The notes: a model not told the origin generated them from the letters alone. Positions 34,325-43,350 are shown, numbered from the stretch's first letter. The stretch is DNA of 64,000 bases from Pseudomonadota bacterium (GCA_021805565.1 JAJZFA010000033.1:62001-126000), one strand, 5' to 3'. A program made the numbers and translations.

Positions 34325-34965
34325 AGCGCGGCCAGCCGGCCGGGCAGGTCCAGCAGACTATCCAGCCGGATATGCGCACGTTCCATTTCCGGTCGTTCCG
34401 CATGCATCCAGCCCCACGGGCCGCGCCGCACGAACACCGCCTTCATTCCGGCATCCAAGGCGGGCAGCACGTCGTTATCCAGACGGTCGCCGACATAGGC
34501 GATACAGTCCGCGGGCACACCGGCGGCCTCGGTGACCTTGGCAAAAAAGCGCGGATCCGGCTTGGACACGCCCCAGCCGGCGGATGAGGCGATCACATCG
34601 GCGGGCACGTCCAGGCGCGATAGCGCGGCCTCGGCCTCTAGCGGTTGATTGCCGGCGATCAAGATTTTGTATCCCAGCGAACGCAACGCGGTCAGGCAGG
34701 GGATCGCATCGGGATAGAGGTCTTGTTCGGTGAAATCGTAGATCCAGCCTTGCTCCGCACGCCGCTGGCGGGCGGTGGCGGGGTCCATGCCGGGTTGGAA
34801 AATCTCGAACACGCGGCGCAACGACTGCCCTCGCTCCATAATGACGCCGATCGCGGTGAACAGGGTCATGGCCGGAACGCCGAGGAAACTGGCCCATTCG
34901 GTCCAGTGGCGGGTTTCGTCGATCAGGGTTTCCCCGACATCGAAGCAGACAGCACGGATGGGCAT
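34321..34965 (-). CDS. HAD superfamily hydrolase
   Basis: A 214-residue haloacid-dehalogenase-type phosphatase. Motif I is altered: CFDVGETLID has the nucleophile Asp but V and E where the general acid Asp is usual (DxD). Motif II is LIAGNQ instead of a clear Ser/Thr, motif III lysine is in GVSKPDPRFF, and motif IV is YVGDRLDND. The first-motif change suggests low or altered phosphatase activity. Coupled to the thioesterase gene. Confidence 0.85.
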   Translation of the reverse strand: MPIRAVCFDVGETLIDETRHWTEWASFLGVPAMTLFTAIGVIMERGQSLRRVFEIFQPGMDPATARQRRAEQGWIYDFTEQDLYPDAIPCLTALRSLGYKILIAGNQPLEAEAALSRLDVPADVIASSAGWGVSKPDPRFFAKVTEAAGVPADCIAYVGDRLDNDVLPALDAGMKAVFVRRGPWGWMHAERPEMERAHIRLDSLLDLPGRLAAL

Positions 34966-35033
34966 GAAAGGCCGGTCGATCCCTTGGTGACGAGTGCAAT
35001 CATGTTGTCACGCGACCGCCCTGGCAATGGTGT

Positions 35034-35327
35034 TCAGGCGTCCTGTGCCAAGACCGCGCCAAGTTCGGCCGACAACCGGGAGATCGCCAGCAGATAAGCC
35101 GCCGCCGGCCCGTCCGGGTGGCGCCGCCCCTGTTCCCAGTTCTTCAGGGTCGGCAGCGGAATCCGGTAGGTGTCCGCGAACGCCTGCTGAGACATCCGCA
35201 GCTTGCGGCGAATCGCCCGCACATCGGGCAGCGGCACCGTGCGAACCTGCACGCCGGACGCCTCATTTCGCGCATGGGCAAGGGCATCGCCCAGGCTTTC
35301 GATCAGTGCTTCGCCGAATTGGGTCAT
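35034..35327 (-). CDS. HTH (XRE) antitoxin, HigA/NadS-like
   Basis: A 97-residue protein with a C-terminal Xre helix-turn-helix (VRAIRRKLRMSQQAFADTYRIPLPTLKNWEQGRRHPDGPAAAYLLAISR). This domain binds DNA and, in this family, both neutralises the toxin and represses the operon. It follows the toxin gene by four bases, the toxin-first order of HigBA-type systems. Two palindromic operator-like sites are upstream of the operon. Confidence 0.88.
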   Translation of the reverse strand: MTQFGEALIESLGDALAHARNEASGVQVRTVPLPDVRAIRRKLRMSQQAFADTYRIPLPTLKNWEQGRRHPDGPAAAYLLAISRLSAELGAVLAQDA

Positions 35328-35331
35328 GGCT

Positions 35332-35679
35332 TTAGTGTCTCCGGTAGGTTTGTTTGATCTGTTCGGTCAGCGCCTGTGCGCGCAGCCTTTCGTCCCGCGT
35401 CCAGTTTTCCCGTTCGGTCTTTGCGTAAATCAACAGCAAATACAGCGGCATCGAATCGTCGTGATAGAAATAGATAACGCGCACGCCGCCCCGCTTGCCG
35501 ATGCCCGGCCGGCCCCAGCGCACCTTGCGCAGGCCGCCGGTATCCGGAATGACATCCCCCGCGTACGGGTTGGCGGCGATGAAATTCACAAAGCCAGTGC
35601 GATCGTCCTCGGTCCATAGTTTCGCGGCCTGACGGATGAAGGGCGCCGTTTCCGCGACCGTCATGGGTTCATCAAGCAT
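35332..35679 (-). CDS. RelE/HigB-like toxin
   Basis: About 115 residues. It starts MLDEPMTVAETAPFIRQAAKLWTEDDRTGFVNFIAANPYAGDVIPDTGGLRKVRWGR, continues KRGGVRVIYFYHDDSMPLYLLLIYAKTERENWT and ends in a helix. This is the RelE-superfamily mRNA-interferase pattern (the GGLRKVRW and GGxRVIYF blocks). The start may be at 35679 or 35664; 35712 runs into the operator. Toxin precedes antitoxin. The predicted activity is ribosome-dependent mRNA cleavage. Confidence 0.87.
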   Translation of the reverse strand: MLDEPMTVAETAPFIRQAAKLWTEDDRTGFVNFIAANPYAGDVIPDTGGLRKVRWGRPGIGKRGGVRVIYFYHDDSMPLYLLLIYAKTERENWTRDERLRAQALTEQIKQTYRRH

Positions 35680-35688
35680 TCGGTCTAT

Positions 35689-35732
35689 ACGCCATTGGCG
35701 TCTCCCGTGCAAGAAAAAAGCGTCATTGGCGT
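35689..35732. promoter_or_regulatory. Paired operator sites of the HigBA-like module
   Basis: A perfect palindrome ACGCCA-T-TGGCGT (35689-35701) lies ten bases before the toxin start. A second, imperfect copy with the same TGGCGT half is at 35720-35732. The centres are 31 bases apart, about three helical turns, so both would face the same side of the DNA. This fits autorepression by the XRE antitoxin. Confidence 0.6.
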
Positions 35733-35920
35733 ATCCGGCAACGGACTGGACGAACCCATCCGCTCGGCACTGTCGCGGACATGCGTTAACAATCGCTTAA
35801 AGCGACCCGGCAAACACACCGGGCGCGCCAGCAAACTGGCCAATCCTGCCTTCGCGACTTGCGCGGAGACCGTCGCAGGCGCTACTCCCCGTCGCGAAAA
35901 GTATGGAGAAATACCGCGCC

Positions 35921-37150
35921 ATGGCCGTCAAGGATGTGAAGAAGGTCGTGCTCGCCTATTCGGGTGGGCTGGACACCAGCGTGATCCTGAAATGGCTGCA
36001 AACCACGTATCGCTGCGAAGTCGTGACCTTTACCGCCGATCTGGGGCAAGGCGAGGAACTCGGGCCGGCGCGCAAGAAGGCCGAGCTGGCCGGCGTGAAG
36101 GAAATCTTCATCGACGATCTGCGCGAGACATTCGTCAAGGACTTCATCTTCCCGATGTTCCGAGCGAACACGCTGTATGAGGGCCAGTATCTGCTGGGCA
36201 CGTCGATCGCCCGCCCACTGATCGCCCAGCGCCAGATCGAGATTGCCGACCAGGTGGGCGCCGATGCGGTGGCGCATGGCGCGACCGGCAAGGGCAACGA
36301 CCAGGTGCGGTTCGAATTGTCGTACTACGCGCTGAAGCCGGACATCAAAATCATCGCACCCTGGCGCGAATGGGAATTGACCAGCCGCACCCGACTGCTC
36401 GAATTCGCCGAGACGCACCAGATTCCCATCTCCAAGGATAAGCGCGGCGAGGCACCGTTCAGCGTCGATGCCAACCTGCTGCATTCGTCCTCGGAAGGAA
36501 AAATCCTGGAAGACCCCGCCGTGGAAGCGGACGAAGCGGTGTATCAGCGCACCATCCGGCCGGAAGATGCGCCGGATCGGGCAACGGTTATTTCAGTCGA
36601 TTTCGAAGGCGGCGATCCGGTGGCGATCGACGGTGCGACGCTAAGCCCAGCGACGATCCTGACACGCCTGAACGAACTGGGGAAAGCCAACGGCATCGGG
36701 CGCCTCGATCTGGTGGAAAACCGCTTCGTGGGCATGAAATCGCGCGGCGTGTATGAAACGCCGGGCGGGACGATTCTGCTGGCGGCGCACCGGGCGATCG
36801 AGAGCATCGCGCTGGACCGGGAAGCGGCGCATCTGAAGGACAGCCTGATGCCGCGCTACGCCGAACTGATCTATAACGGGTTCTGGTTCAGCCCGGAGCG
36901 GCGGATGCTACAGGCGCTGATCGATACCAGCCAGCACAGCGTCACCGGCCGGGTGCGGCTGAAGCTTTACAAGGGCAATGTGTCCTGCATCGGGCGGGAA
37001 AGCCCGAACAGCCTGTATTCGATGAAGGTTGTCACGTTCGAGGACGACCAAGGCGCCTACGATCAGGTCGATGCCCAGGGCTTCATCAAGCTGAACGCCT
37101 TGCGGCTGCGGCTTGGGGCGATGGCGGGACGGCGCGGCGGCGCGCTGTAG
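35921..37150 (+). CDS. argG: Argininosuccinate synthase
   Basis: ArgG, 409 residues, joins citrulline and aspartate with ATP in arginine synthesis. The P-loop is [17 protein letters not shown], followed by [24 protein letters not shown] (citrulline site) and [14 protein letters not shown]. Length is standard. ATG 35921 is preferred because GGAG lies 12 bases upstream, inside the alternative frame that starts at 35903. Followed by a clear terminator. Confidence 0.97.
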   Translation: MAVKDVKKVVLAYSGGLDTSVILKWLQTTYRCEVVTFTADLGQGEELGPARKKAELAGVKEIFIDDLRETFVKDFIFPMFRANTLYEGQYLLGTSIARPLIAQRQIEIADQVGADAVAHGATGKGNDQVRFELSYYALKPDIKIIAPWREWELTSRTRLLEFAETHQIPISKDKRGEAPFSVDANLLHSSSEGKILEDPAVEADEAVYQRTIRPEDAPDRATVISVDFEGGDPVAIDGATLSPATILTRLNELGKANGIGRLDLVENRFVGMKSRGVYETPGGTILLAAHRAIESIALDREAAHLKDSLMPRYAELIYNGFWFSPERRMLQALIDTSQHSVTGRVRLKLYKGNVSCIGRESPNSLYSMKVVTFEDDQGAYDQVDAQGFIKLNALRLRLGAMAGRRGGAL

Positions 37151-37170
37151 AGGCAAAACGGCGGATGTTG

Positions 37171-37199
37171 GCCGGGGCGCGGTTGGCCCCGGCTTTCCT
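37171..37199 (+). terminator. argG intrinsic terminator
   Basis: GCCGGGGC (37171-37178) pairs with GCCCCGGC (37186-37193) around GCGGTTG, then TTTCCT. It is placed 20 bases after the argG stop and just before the convergent BKACE stop. Confidence 0.75.
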
Positions 37200-37212
37200 G
37201 GCTACGCGCGGG

Positions 37213-38139
37213 TCAAAAGCCGACGCGATCGCCGCCTTTCAGGTTCAGCATTTCGCGCGCCTCGGCCGGGGTGGCGATTTCCAGGCTGAGGTCTTCCAGG
37301 ATACGGCGGATTTTCGCCACCTGTTCGGCGTTGGTCTTCGCGAGTTGGCCCTTGCCGATATAAAGGCTGTCTTCCAGCCCGACGCGGACGTTACCGCCGT
37401 TGATGCCGGCCATTGTGACAAACGCCATTTGATGGCGCCCCGCCGCCAGCACCGACCAGACATACTGGTCCCCGAACAAGCGATCCGCCGTTTCCTTGGC
37501 GAACAGCAGGTTGCGGGGTTCGGCGCCGATGCCGCCGGTAATCCCGAAAATGGATTGCACGAACAACGGCGGCTCGACGATGCCGCGGTCGAGGCAGTAA
37601 GCCAGATTGTAAAGATGCCCGATGTCGTAACATTCGAATTCGAAGCGGGTGCCGTGCCCCTTCCCCAGCTTCTCGACAATACCTTCGATGTCTTTAAAGG
37701 TGTTGCGGAAAATGAAGTTGTCGGTGGAATCCAGATAGGGCTTTTCCCACGGGAATTTCCAGTCCTTAATCCGGTTGCCCGCCTGGGAAATATTGAAATT
37801 CATGCTGCCCATGTTAAGGCTGCACATTTCGGGTTTCGCCATCAGCGGCGCCGCGAGACGTTCTTCCAAAGTCATGGTCAGGCCGCCGCCCGTGGTGATG
37901 TTGATGACGGCGTCCGTGCTCTGCTTGATGGTGGGCAGGAATTGCATGAACACGGCGGGGTCTGGCGTCGGGGAGCCGTCCACCGGGTTACGCGCGTGCA
38001 GGTGGATGATCGCCGCACCCGCCTCGGCCGCCTCGATCGAGGACCGGGCGATGTCCTCCGGCGTGATCGGCAGATACTCCGACATGCTGGGCGTGTGGAT
38101 GGCGCCGGTCACGGCACAACTGATAATAACCTTAGCCAC
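37213..38139 (-). CDS. BKACE / beta-keto acid cleavage enzyme (DUF849)
   Basis: A 308-residue member of the beta-keto acid cleavage enzyme family (3-keto-5-aminohexanoate cleavage, DUF849). The family motifs are visible: IISCAVTGAIHTPSMSEYLPITPEDIA, AAIIHLHARNPVDGSPT with the zinc-ligand HxH, ITTGGG, and GGNVRVGLEDSLYIGKGQLAKTNAEQV. These enzymes use zinc to condense a beta-keto acid with acetyl-CoA, producing acetoacetate and a new CoA ester; the specific acid varies and cannot be told here. It stands alone. Confidence 0.92.
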   Translation of the reverse strand: MAKVIISCAVTGAIHTPSMSEYLPITPEDIARSSIEAAEAGAAIIHLHARNPVDGSPTPDPAVFMQFLPTIKQSTDAVINITTGGGLTMTLEERLAAPLMAKPEMCSLNMGSMNFNISQAGNRIKDWKFPWEKPYLDSTDNFIFRNTFKDIEGIVEKLGKGHGTRFEFECYDIGHLYNLAYCLDRGIVEPPLFVQSIFGITGGIGAEPRNLLFAKETADRLFGDQYVWSVLAAGRHQMAFVTMAGINGGNVRVGLEDSLYIGKGQLAKTNAEQVAKIRRILEDLSLEIATPAEAREMLNLKGGDRVGF

Positions 38140-38226
38140 GGCGTTCCCCTTAGTATTTCGATGGGTACACCTTGCCGTAGGATAACGAAAAAAACCAGGG
38201 GCCGGCCCAACCCGCGATCGCCGAAC

Positions 38227-39711
38227 CTACAGCGTCGTCAGCCCCGGCTGCGGCAACTGCTCCGCCGGCAGATCGATCAGCAGCACCCGCCCGCCCCAGC
38301 CGCGCACAAGATCGGCCCCCGCCACATCGTCCGGAGCATGGTTCGCGCCCTTGATCAGCACGTCAGGCCGCAACGCCTCGATCAACCCGTCCGGCGTATC
38401 CTGCTCATACACGCACACCGTATCCACGAACGCGAAACTGGCCAGCACCGCCGCTCGGGCCGCCTCGGGCTGGATCGGATGCGGCGACCCCTTCCGCCGC
38501 CGCACGCTGGCATCCGCGTTCAGTCCCACGATCAGCCGGTCGCATGACGCCCGAGCCTGTTCCAGCAGCGCCACATGCCCCTGGTGCAGCAAATCGAAAT
38601 ACCCGTTCGTGAAACCCACCCGCCAGCCGCGATGCCGCCAGCGTTCGGCCTGCTCCACCGCTTCCTCGCGGCTGACGATTTTCCGCAACGCGCTGTGCTG
38701 CGGGGTCAGCGCGGCCAGCAAATCCGGTTCCCGCACCACCGACGCGCCCACTTTGCCCACCGATATCCCGGCCGCGAGGTTGGCCAGCCGCACTGCCACC
38801 GCCAGATCGAGTTGCGCCGCCAGCGCCGCACCGAGCATGGCCAGCGCGGTGTCGCCGGCGCCGGAGGTGTCGAACACATCGGCCGCCTCGGCCGGGAAAT
38901 GCTGGAATCCGGCGGCGTCCACCAGAGTCATGCCATCGTTGCCGCGCGTGACCACCACGGCGCCGAAGCCGTGCGTCGTGCGCAGATGCTGGGCGGCGGC
39001 GACGATATCGGCCTCGCTGTCCACGGGCATTCTGGCGGCGGCTCCGAGTTCCTGCCGGTTAGGCATGACGACATCGGCGCCGGCATAGCGGGCAAAATCG
39101 CTGCCGCGCGGATCGACGATCAGCTTGCGGCCGGTCTTGCGCGCGGCCTCCACCAAACGAGCGGGCACATCGGCGGACAACACGCCCTTGCCATAATCGG
39201 ACAGCACGGTAACGCTGGTGGCCGCCATGGCATCGACGGCGATCCGCACCAGCCGGTCCGCCAGCTTGGGGTGAATCGGGTCGGTTTGTTCCCGGTCCGC
39301 GCGCAGCAACTGCTGGCCGGCGGCGATCAGGCGGGTTTTTAGCGTGGTGGTGCGGCCGCCCTGCACCAGCAGCCACGGTTCCACGTTCGGCTGGCCGCCG
39401 ATCAGCCCGGTCAGGTCCGACCCCGCCTGATCGTCGCCAACGACCGAGATGAACGCCGTGGCCGCACCCAAAGCGGTCAGGTTGCGCATCACGTTGCCGG
39501 CGCCACCGGGCAGCGCAACCTCCCGATCGATCGCCAGGATCGGAACCGGGGCTTCCAGGCTGATGCGGGTTACGTCGCCATAGGTGTAGCGATCCAGCAT
39601 GACGTCGCCGATGACCAATACGTTGGTATGCGCCAGCCGCCGAACGGCTGCCGCGAGATCGGGCGGCGGTTCATCCGGGCGCGGAACGGGGCCGGGTACG
39701 ATCTGATTCAT
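38227..39711 (-). CDS. hldE: Bifunctional heptose-7-phosphate kinase / heptose-1-phosphate adenylyltransferase
   Basis: HldE, 494 residues, supplies ADP-heptose for the lipopolysaccharide inner core. Residues about 1-335 are the PfkB-type kinase (VLVIGDVMLDRYTYGDVTRISLEAPVPI; GGAGNVMRNL; DTSGAGDTALA anion hole). Residues about 350-494 are the cytidylyltransferase-like domain (GFTNGYFDLLHQGHVALLEQAR with the HxGH motif). Presence of hldE supports a Gram-negative heptose-containing lipopolysaccharide. The only pathway gene in the window. Confidence 0.96.
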   Translation of the reverse strand: MNQIVPGPVPRPDEPPPDLAAAVRRLAHTNVLVIGDVMLDRYTYGDVTRISLEAPVPILAIDREVALPGGAGNVMRNLTALGAATAFISVVGDDQAGSDLTGLIGGQPNVEPWLLVQGGRTTTLKTRLIAAGQQLLRADREQTDPIHPKLADRLVRIAVDAMAATSVTVLSDYGKGVLSADVPARLVEAARKTGRKLIVDPRGSDFARYAGADVVMPNRQELGAAARMPVDSEADIVAAAQHLRTTHGFGAVVVTRGNDGMTLVDAAGFQHFPAEAADVFDTSGAGDTALAMLGAALAAQLDLAVAVRLANLAAGISVGKVGASVVREPDLLAALTPQHSALRKIVSREEAVEQAERWRHRGWRVGFTNGYFDLLHQGHVALLEQARASCDRLIVGLNADASVRRRKGSPHPIQPEAARAAVLASFAFVDTVCVYEQDTPDGLIEALRPDVLIKGANHAPDDVAGADLVRGWGGRVLLIDLPAEQLPQPGLTTL

Positions 39712-39801
39712 TCAACCTGCGGTAACAAGGCCATGGAAGCGGTGCAAGCCATCTTCGCGTGGGGTCGCGGGAAGAAGCAAGCACATCCGGCGAATTGCCG
39801 T

Positions 39802-40518
39802 CTAACTGGTCAGAAACCCGAGCGTGTCCGCCTCCAGCACCACGCAGGTCAGGTCGCCGCCCAGCACCGCGCCGGTGTCGATGGCGATGCGGTTGGGAAG
39901 CACCACCGGCTCCCGCTTCGGCGTATGGCCATGCACCACCACCGCGCCATGATCCGCTCGGGACGACAAAAACGGCTCCCGAATCCACATCATGTCGTGA
40001 CGGGTCTGCTGGTCCAGCGGCACACCGGGACGAATACCGGCATGCACGAACAGATACGGGCCGATTCGCCGGCTAACCGGCAGATCCCGCAAGAACAGCA
40101 GGTGCTGGCGCGGGATGCGTTCCGCCCACCCGGCCGGCGGCACGGTGCGGGAAATACCCCAGCTCAGCAGCGAGTCCGCGCCGCCATTGGTCAGCCACAC
40201 ATCCGGCGCCTGTTTGTCCGCACCGGCCAGGGCGGACAGCATCATATATTCGTGGTTGCCCATCAGGTTAAAAATTTCATCGGCGGGTACCGGCGGCCGA
40301 TTGATCAGCCAGTCGATCGCCTGGGCGCTGTCGGCGCCGCGATCCACATAGTCCCCCAGATGCACCAGGGTCGTGCGTGCAACGGGGCGTCCGACGATGT
40401 CTTCGGCGATGGCTTCATGCAGGGCCACCAGCCGGTCGAGGCAGCCATGGATATCGCCGACGGCATAGATGCGTTCGCCGGGCGGCAGGGCGGCGGGTGC
40501 GGCGATAAGATCGATCAT
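39802..40518 (-). CDS. Calcineurin-like metallophosphatase (serine/threonine phosphatase type)
   Basis: A 238-residue metallophosphoesterase. Metal motifs are YAVGDIHG, LVHLGDYVDRG, LMGNHEYM and VHGHTP, in the PPP-family spacing. Bacterial members dephosphorylate proteins or dinucleoside polyphosphates. Its stop is 91 bases from hldE, upstream on the same strand, so the two may share a transcript. Confidence 0.9.
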   Translation of the reverse strand: MIDLIAAPAALPPGERIYAVGDIHGCLDRLVALHEAIAEDIVGRPVARTTLVHLGDYVDRGADSAQAIDWLINRPPVPADEIFNLMGNHEYMMLSALAGADKQAPDVWLTNGGADSLLSWGISRTVPPAGWAERIPRQHLLFLRDLPVSRRIGPYLFVHAGIRPGVPLDQQTRHDMMWIREPFLSSRADHGAVVVHGHTPKREPVVLPNRIAIDTGAVLGGDLTCVVLEADTLGFLTS

Positions 40519-40550
40519 GGCGGCACAGGGTAGCCGCAGTGGGCGCGCCG

Positions 40551-40588
40551 CGCCATCCGGCCTTGACGGTAGCCCAGGCCGGATGGCG
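40551..40588. terminator. Perfect 12-bp stem-loop after the amidohydrolase remnant
   Basis: CGCCATCCGGCC (40551-40562) pairs perfectly with GGCCGGATGGCG (40577-40588) around a 14-base loop. It lies just after the stop of the broken amidohydrolase gene and before the phosphatase gene, so it was probably the terminator of the old operon. No T-run is present. Confidence 0.55.
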
Positions 40589-40603
40589 CACGCCGTGTGG
40601 GCG

Positions 40604-40783
40604 CTAATTGGTCAGATTGTAGAACTTCGCCGCGTTCTCGCAGGTGATCTTATGCACCTGTTCCGCCGTCAGGGCCTGGGACTGCTGTTCGATATACTTA
40701 TCGGACTCAGGCCAGATTCCATCGGTGTGCGGATAATCGGCCCCCACATCGGCGTGTCTTCCGTGGTCAGGTTGTTAACGCAC
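40604..40783 (-). pseudogene. Amidohydrolase remnant, 3' end only, frameshifted
   Basis: The last 60 codons of an amidohydrolase-2-type gene, cut off by the IS element. The peptide reads NNLTTEDTPMWG in one frame, then shifts to ADYPHTDGIWPESD and on to HKITCENAAKFYNLTN before TAG at 40604-40606. The DYPHxD...WPES block is the metal-site end of the family. The two frames join if one G is added to the G5 run at 40745-40741 (minus strand). So the gene is broken twice: by the IS and by a one-base deletion in a homopolymer. Confidence 0.8.
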
Positions 40784-42399
40784 CTTATTCACCGTGTCGC
40801 CGCCGCAGGGTAACGATCGGTGCCGCATCTGTGGCGGGCGATACTTGCCCCCTGCTGGGTTGACCGCGTTCCGGACCGTATCTGGCAGGCGCTGGGGGTT
40901 TGGTTCTCGAGGGACCGGGAGGGCGATGCCGCCCGCCGCTCACCCGGGTCGCGGGATCATGCGCAGGGCAAGGTGGCGGAACAGCGCCGCGTCCGGGCAG
41001 TTGGCCGCGAAGGCGAGGCGGACGCGTGTCGCGGTCTCGCGGACCCGCACGGCGACCTTCAGCAGCCGCGCGCGCAGGGTGGAGAACTCGCAGCCGGCCA
41101 GGGGATGGGCAGCCGGGACGGCCTCGCCCGTCAGCCGCATCAGCCAGTAAGCGGCGGTGTGCAGCACCAGGCGCATCTGGTTGGCGAGCGGCGAGCGGCA
41201 GCTCGTGCGGTCGGAGGCGAGCTGGGCCTTGTGCCGTTTGATCATGTTCTCGGCCCGGCCGCGGTCGCAATAGAAATCATCGTAGAGCCAGCGGCGACCC
41301 GACGTTGCCAGGTTGGTGACGACGTAGCGGGTGTCGACGCCCTTGTATGTGACCTCGGTGCGGGCGACGACGCGGCGGGGCACGCCCCATGACTTCGCGG
41401 CGTAGCGGGCTTCGGCGAAGCCGCGCACGGCCTGCGCGCTGCCCGTCTCCCACCGCAGGGACAGCGCCTCGACCCTGTCGGCGACCAGCCGGTCCAGGGC
41501 CTCGTTGCGTGCCAGGCCGAAGGCGTAGCCTACGTCGTTCTGTTCGCACCGCTCCATCGCCTCGCGCCGCCCGTAATGGCTGTCGCCGCGTATGGTAATG
41601 GCGGTCTTCGGCCATTTCAGCCGGATGCGGCGGACCAGGCGGCGGACGTGCGCGCGGACCTCCGCCCCGTCCGGGGGTTTGCCGGGGCGCAGGACGGTCA
41701 GCACGCAGTGGCCGGTGTCGGCGTCATAGACGTGCAGCGGCATGAAGCAGCGCTCGTCGTGGAAGGCGTTGAACAGCGAGAACTGCCGGTGGCCATGCAC
41801 GGTGTCGCAGGTGTCGTCGAAGTCCAGCGTGACCGCCAGCGGCGGCTTGCGACGGCTGTCGCACCAGAGGTCGATCATGGCGTGCGCCATGCGGACCAGC
41901 GTGCGAACATCGGGCGCGTTCTCCCACCGCGACACGGTCGGCTGCGAGGCCAGGTCGCCGCCGCTGTCCGGCAGCCGCCCGCAGGCCATTTTGAAGGCCG
42001 GGTCGCGGCGGAGCCGGTCCAGGTCGTCCGCGTCGGGGTATCCGCAGGCAATGGCAAGGACGCGGGCGCGAAAGATGTCCGCCAGGGCGTGCGTTATCAA
42101 GGCCGGGTCGCGGTGGTCGGGGACGATCGCGGCCAGCCGGTCGATCAGGCCCAGCCGGCGATCGGCACCGGCCAGCAGCAGCACGCCGCCGTCGGAACTG
42201 ACCTGGCCACCGTCGAACGCGGCGGCGATCTTCTTCTTGCCGATGCCTGGCAGGTCGAACGGCAGCGGTGTATCTTCGACTTCGGCGGGCATGGCATATT
42301 CTGTCCGGGCATGAGGTGTGGCGTTGACAACCAAACCTTACGCGATTCCAGATGGTTGTACCATGCCCGCCAGCGAATCCCTGCCATGCGGTGAATAAG
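40784..42399 (-). mobile_element. IS1380-family insertion sequence
   Basis: A 1,616-bp element bounded by an 11-bp inverted repeat, CTTATTCACCG (40784-40794) and CGGTGAATAAG (42389-42399). It carries one complete transposase gene. Size and content fit the IS1380 family. The sequences just outside the ends (GCAC on the left, ATGG on the right) do not match, so there is no target duplication. The flanks belong to two different broken genes. Confidence 0.9.
40940..42292 (-). CDS. IS1380 family transposase
   Basis: A 450-residue DDE transposase that appears intact. IS1380-type features are: FDGGQVSSDGGVLLLAGADRRLGLIDRLA near the N-terminus, LTHALADIFRARVLAIACGYPDADDLDRLRRDP-like core, VTLDFDDTCD with the first Asp, IRGDSHYGRREAME with the second, and YCDRGRAENMIKRHK with the Glu. 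ATG 42292 was chosen over the frame start at 42334. No frameshift, so the element may still be active. Confidence 0.94.
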   Translation of the reverse strand: MPAEVEDTPLPFDLPGIGKKKIAAAFDGGQVSSDGGVLLLAGADRRLGLIDRLAAIVPDHRDPALITHALADIFRARVLAIACGYPDADDLDRLRRDPAFKMACGRLPDSGGDLASQPTVSRWENAPDVRTLVRMAHAMIDLWCDSRRKPPLAVTLDFDDTCDTVHGHRQFSLFNAFHDERCFMPLHVYDADTGHCVLTVLRPGKPPDGAEVRAHVRRLVRRIRLKWPKTAITIRGDSHYGRREAMERCEQNDVGYAFGLARNEALDRLVADRVEALSLRWETGSAQAVRGFAEARYAAKSWGVPRRVVARTEVTYKGVDTRYVVTNLATSGRRWLYDDFYCDRGRAENMIKRHKAQLASDRTSCRSPLANQMRLVLHTAAYWLMRLTGEAVPAAHPLAGCEFSTLRARLLKVAVRVRETATRVRLAFAANCPDAALFRHLALRMIPRPG

Positions 42400-42584
42400 A
42401 TGGGCTAGGATGCATGAACAAATACAGCGTCGCCGATGGCTTGCGGCGCGGAAGCAAAAAACTGGCCTTCCAGCGCGATTTCCCCGCTGGAGGCGGCAAA
42501 GCCGTATGTTTCGGCGAACTTGGCGGTATCAGCGAACCGCTCGATCGCCGGCACGCGGTCCCACTCATGGGTTTGGTCCGTCAT
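42400..42584 (-). pseudogene. Alpha/beta hydrolase remnant, 5' end only, frameshifted
   Basis: About 50 codons starting at ATG 42584 give TDQTHEWDRVPAIERFADTAKFAETYGFAASSGEIALEGQF, then the product shifts frame. Reading on after removing one T from the T6 run (42461-42456 on the minus strand) gives FLLPRRKPSATLYLFMHPS, which fits the N-terminal beta strands of an alpha/beta hydrolase (the FMHPS oxyanion strand). The gene is then cut by the IS. It is a different gene from the one on the other side of the IS. Confidence 0.7.
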
Positions 42585-42863
42585 CACGCTTGCCTCCAGC
42601 CGCAGTCTCGCACTGCTTTGCCATCATTATGCCGCAGAAGCGCACCGGCCCGCAACCGGCGGAACATTGCACAGCGGGCGTGCTACGGCGCCGTCGCGCC
42701 ATCGCCGGTCATCGCAGCGCCCGGTTCGTTGCAGGCCCGTCGGCGATTCCGCCGGGTCAAGAGTTTATGATCGCCGGCCGCGAACCGGAACCAGCATCGG
42801 CCATTGCTCGTTTCGGGGTTGCCCGGTGACTGAACCGGACCAAACAGCCTAAGGACACGGATC

Positions 42864-43343
42864 ATGAAATTACTGACAACCGCAACGCTGCTGGCCGCGG
42901 CGTTTGTTTTCCCGGCGATGGCACAGACGACGCCGGCTACGCCCGGAGCCCACGCCAATGCCGCGATGGACGCGCCCGCCACGCATGACACAGCAGGGAG
43001 CACGACCGGTTCGGGGTACGGCTCGGAGTCGGAACGCAATCCTGTCATGACCAAAAATGGCGGCATGCGGACCAGCAAGATCGTCGGTTCGCCGGTGTAC
43101 AACGACCAGGACACCAAGGTCGGCAGCATCGACGATCTGGTCATCGAGAGCGATCATTCGGTTCACGCCATTCTGTCGGTCGGCGGCTTCTTGGGCATGG
43201 ACTCAAAGCTGGTGGAAGTGCCGTTCACCAAGCTGCATTTTGGCAATACCAAGGACAGCGACGACAATCGTGTCGTGCTGCCGGGCACCTCCAAGCAGCA
43301 ACTGACGTCGATGCCGGAGTATCATTTCACCAGTCACGGCTAA
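42864..43343 (+). CDS. Secreted PRC-barrel domain protein
   Basis: A 159-residue protein with a clear signal peptide (KLLTTATLLAAAFVFPAMAQ). Then a disordered Ala/Thr/Gly linker, and a PRC-barrel domain (MRTSKIVGSPVYNDQDTKVGSIDDLVIESDHSVHAILSVGGFLGMDSKLVEVPFTKLHF). Secreted PRC-barrel proteins are common in acid- and stress-tolerant alphaproteobacteria and may bind metals or other proteins at the envelope; function unknown. The 279 bases between it and the broken hydrolase hold nothing I recognise. Confidence 0.88.
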   Translation: MKLLTTATLLAAAFVFPAMAQTTPATPGAHANAAMDAPATHDTAGSTTGSGYGSESERNPVMTKNGGMRTSKIVGSPVYNDQDTKVGSIDDLVIESDHSVHAILSVGGFLGMDSKLVEVPFTKLHFGNTKDSDDNRVVLPGTSKQQLTSMPEYHFTSHG

Positions 43344-43350
43344 TACGCTG

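Noticed and set aside
35713-35920. Possible tRNA or small RNA before argG
   Set aside because: No T-loop GTTCGA-type sequence and no cloverleaf pairing seen.
40784-42399. Target-site duplication at the IS ends
   Set aside because: The bases next to the two inverted repeats differ (GCAC and ATGG), even when the border is moved by one or two positions.
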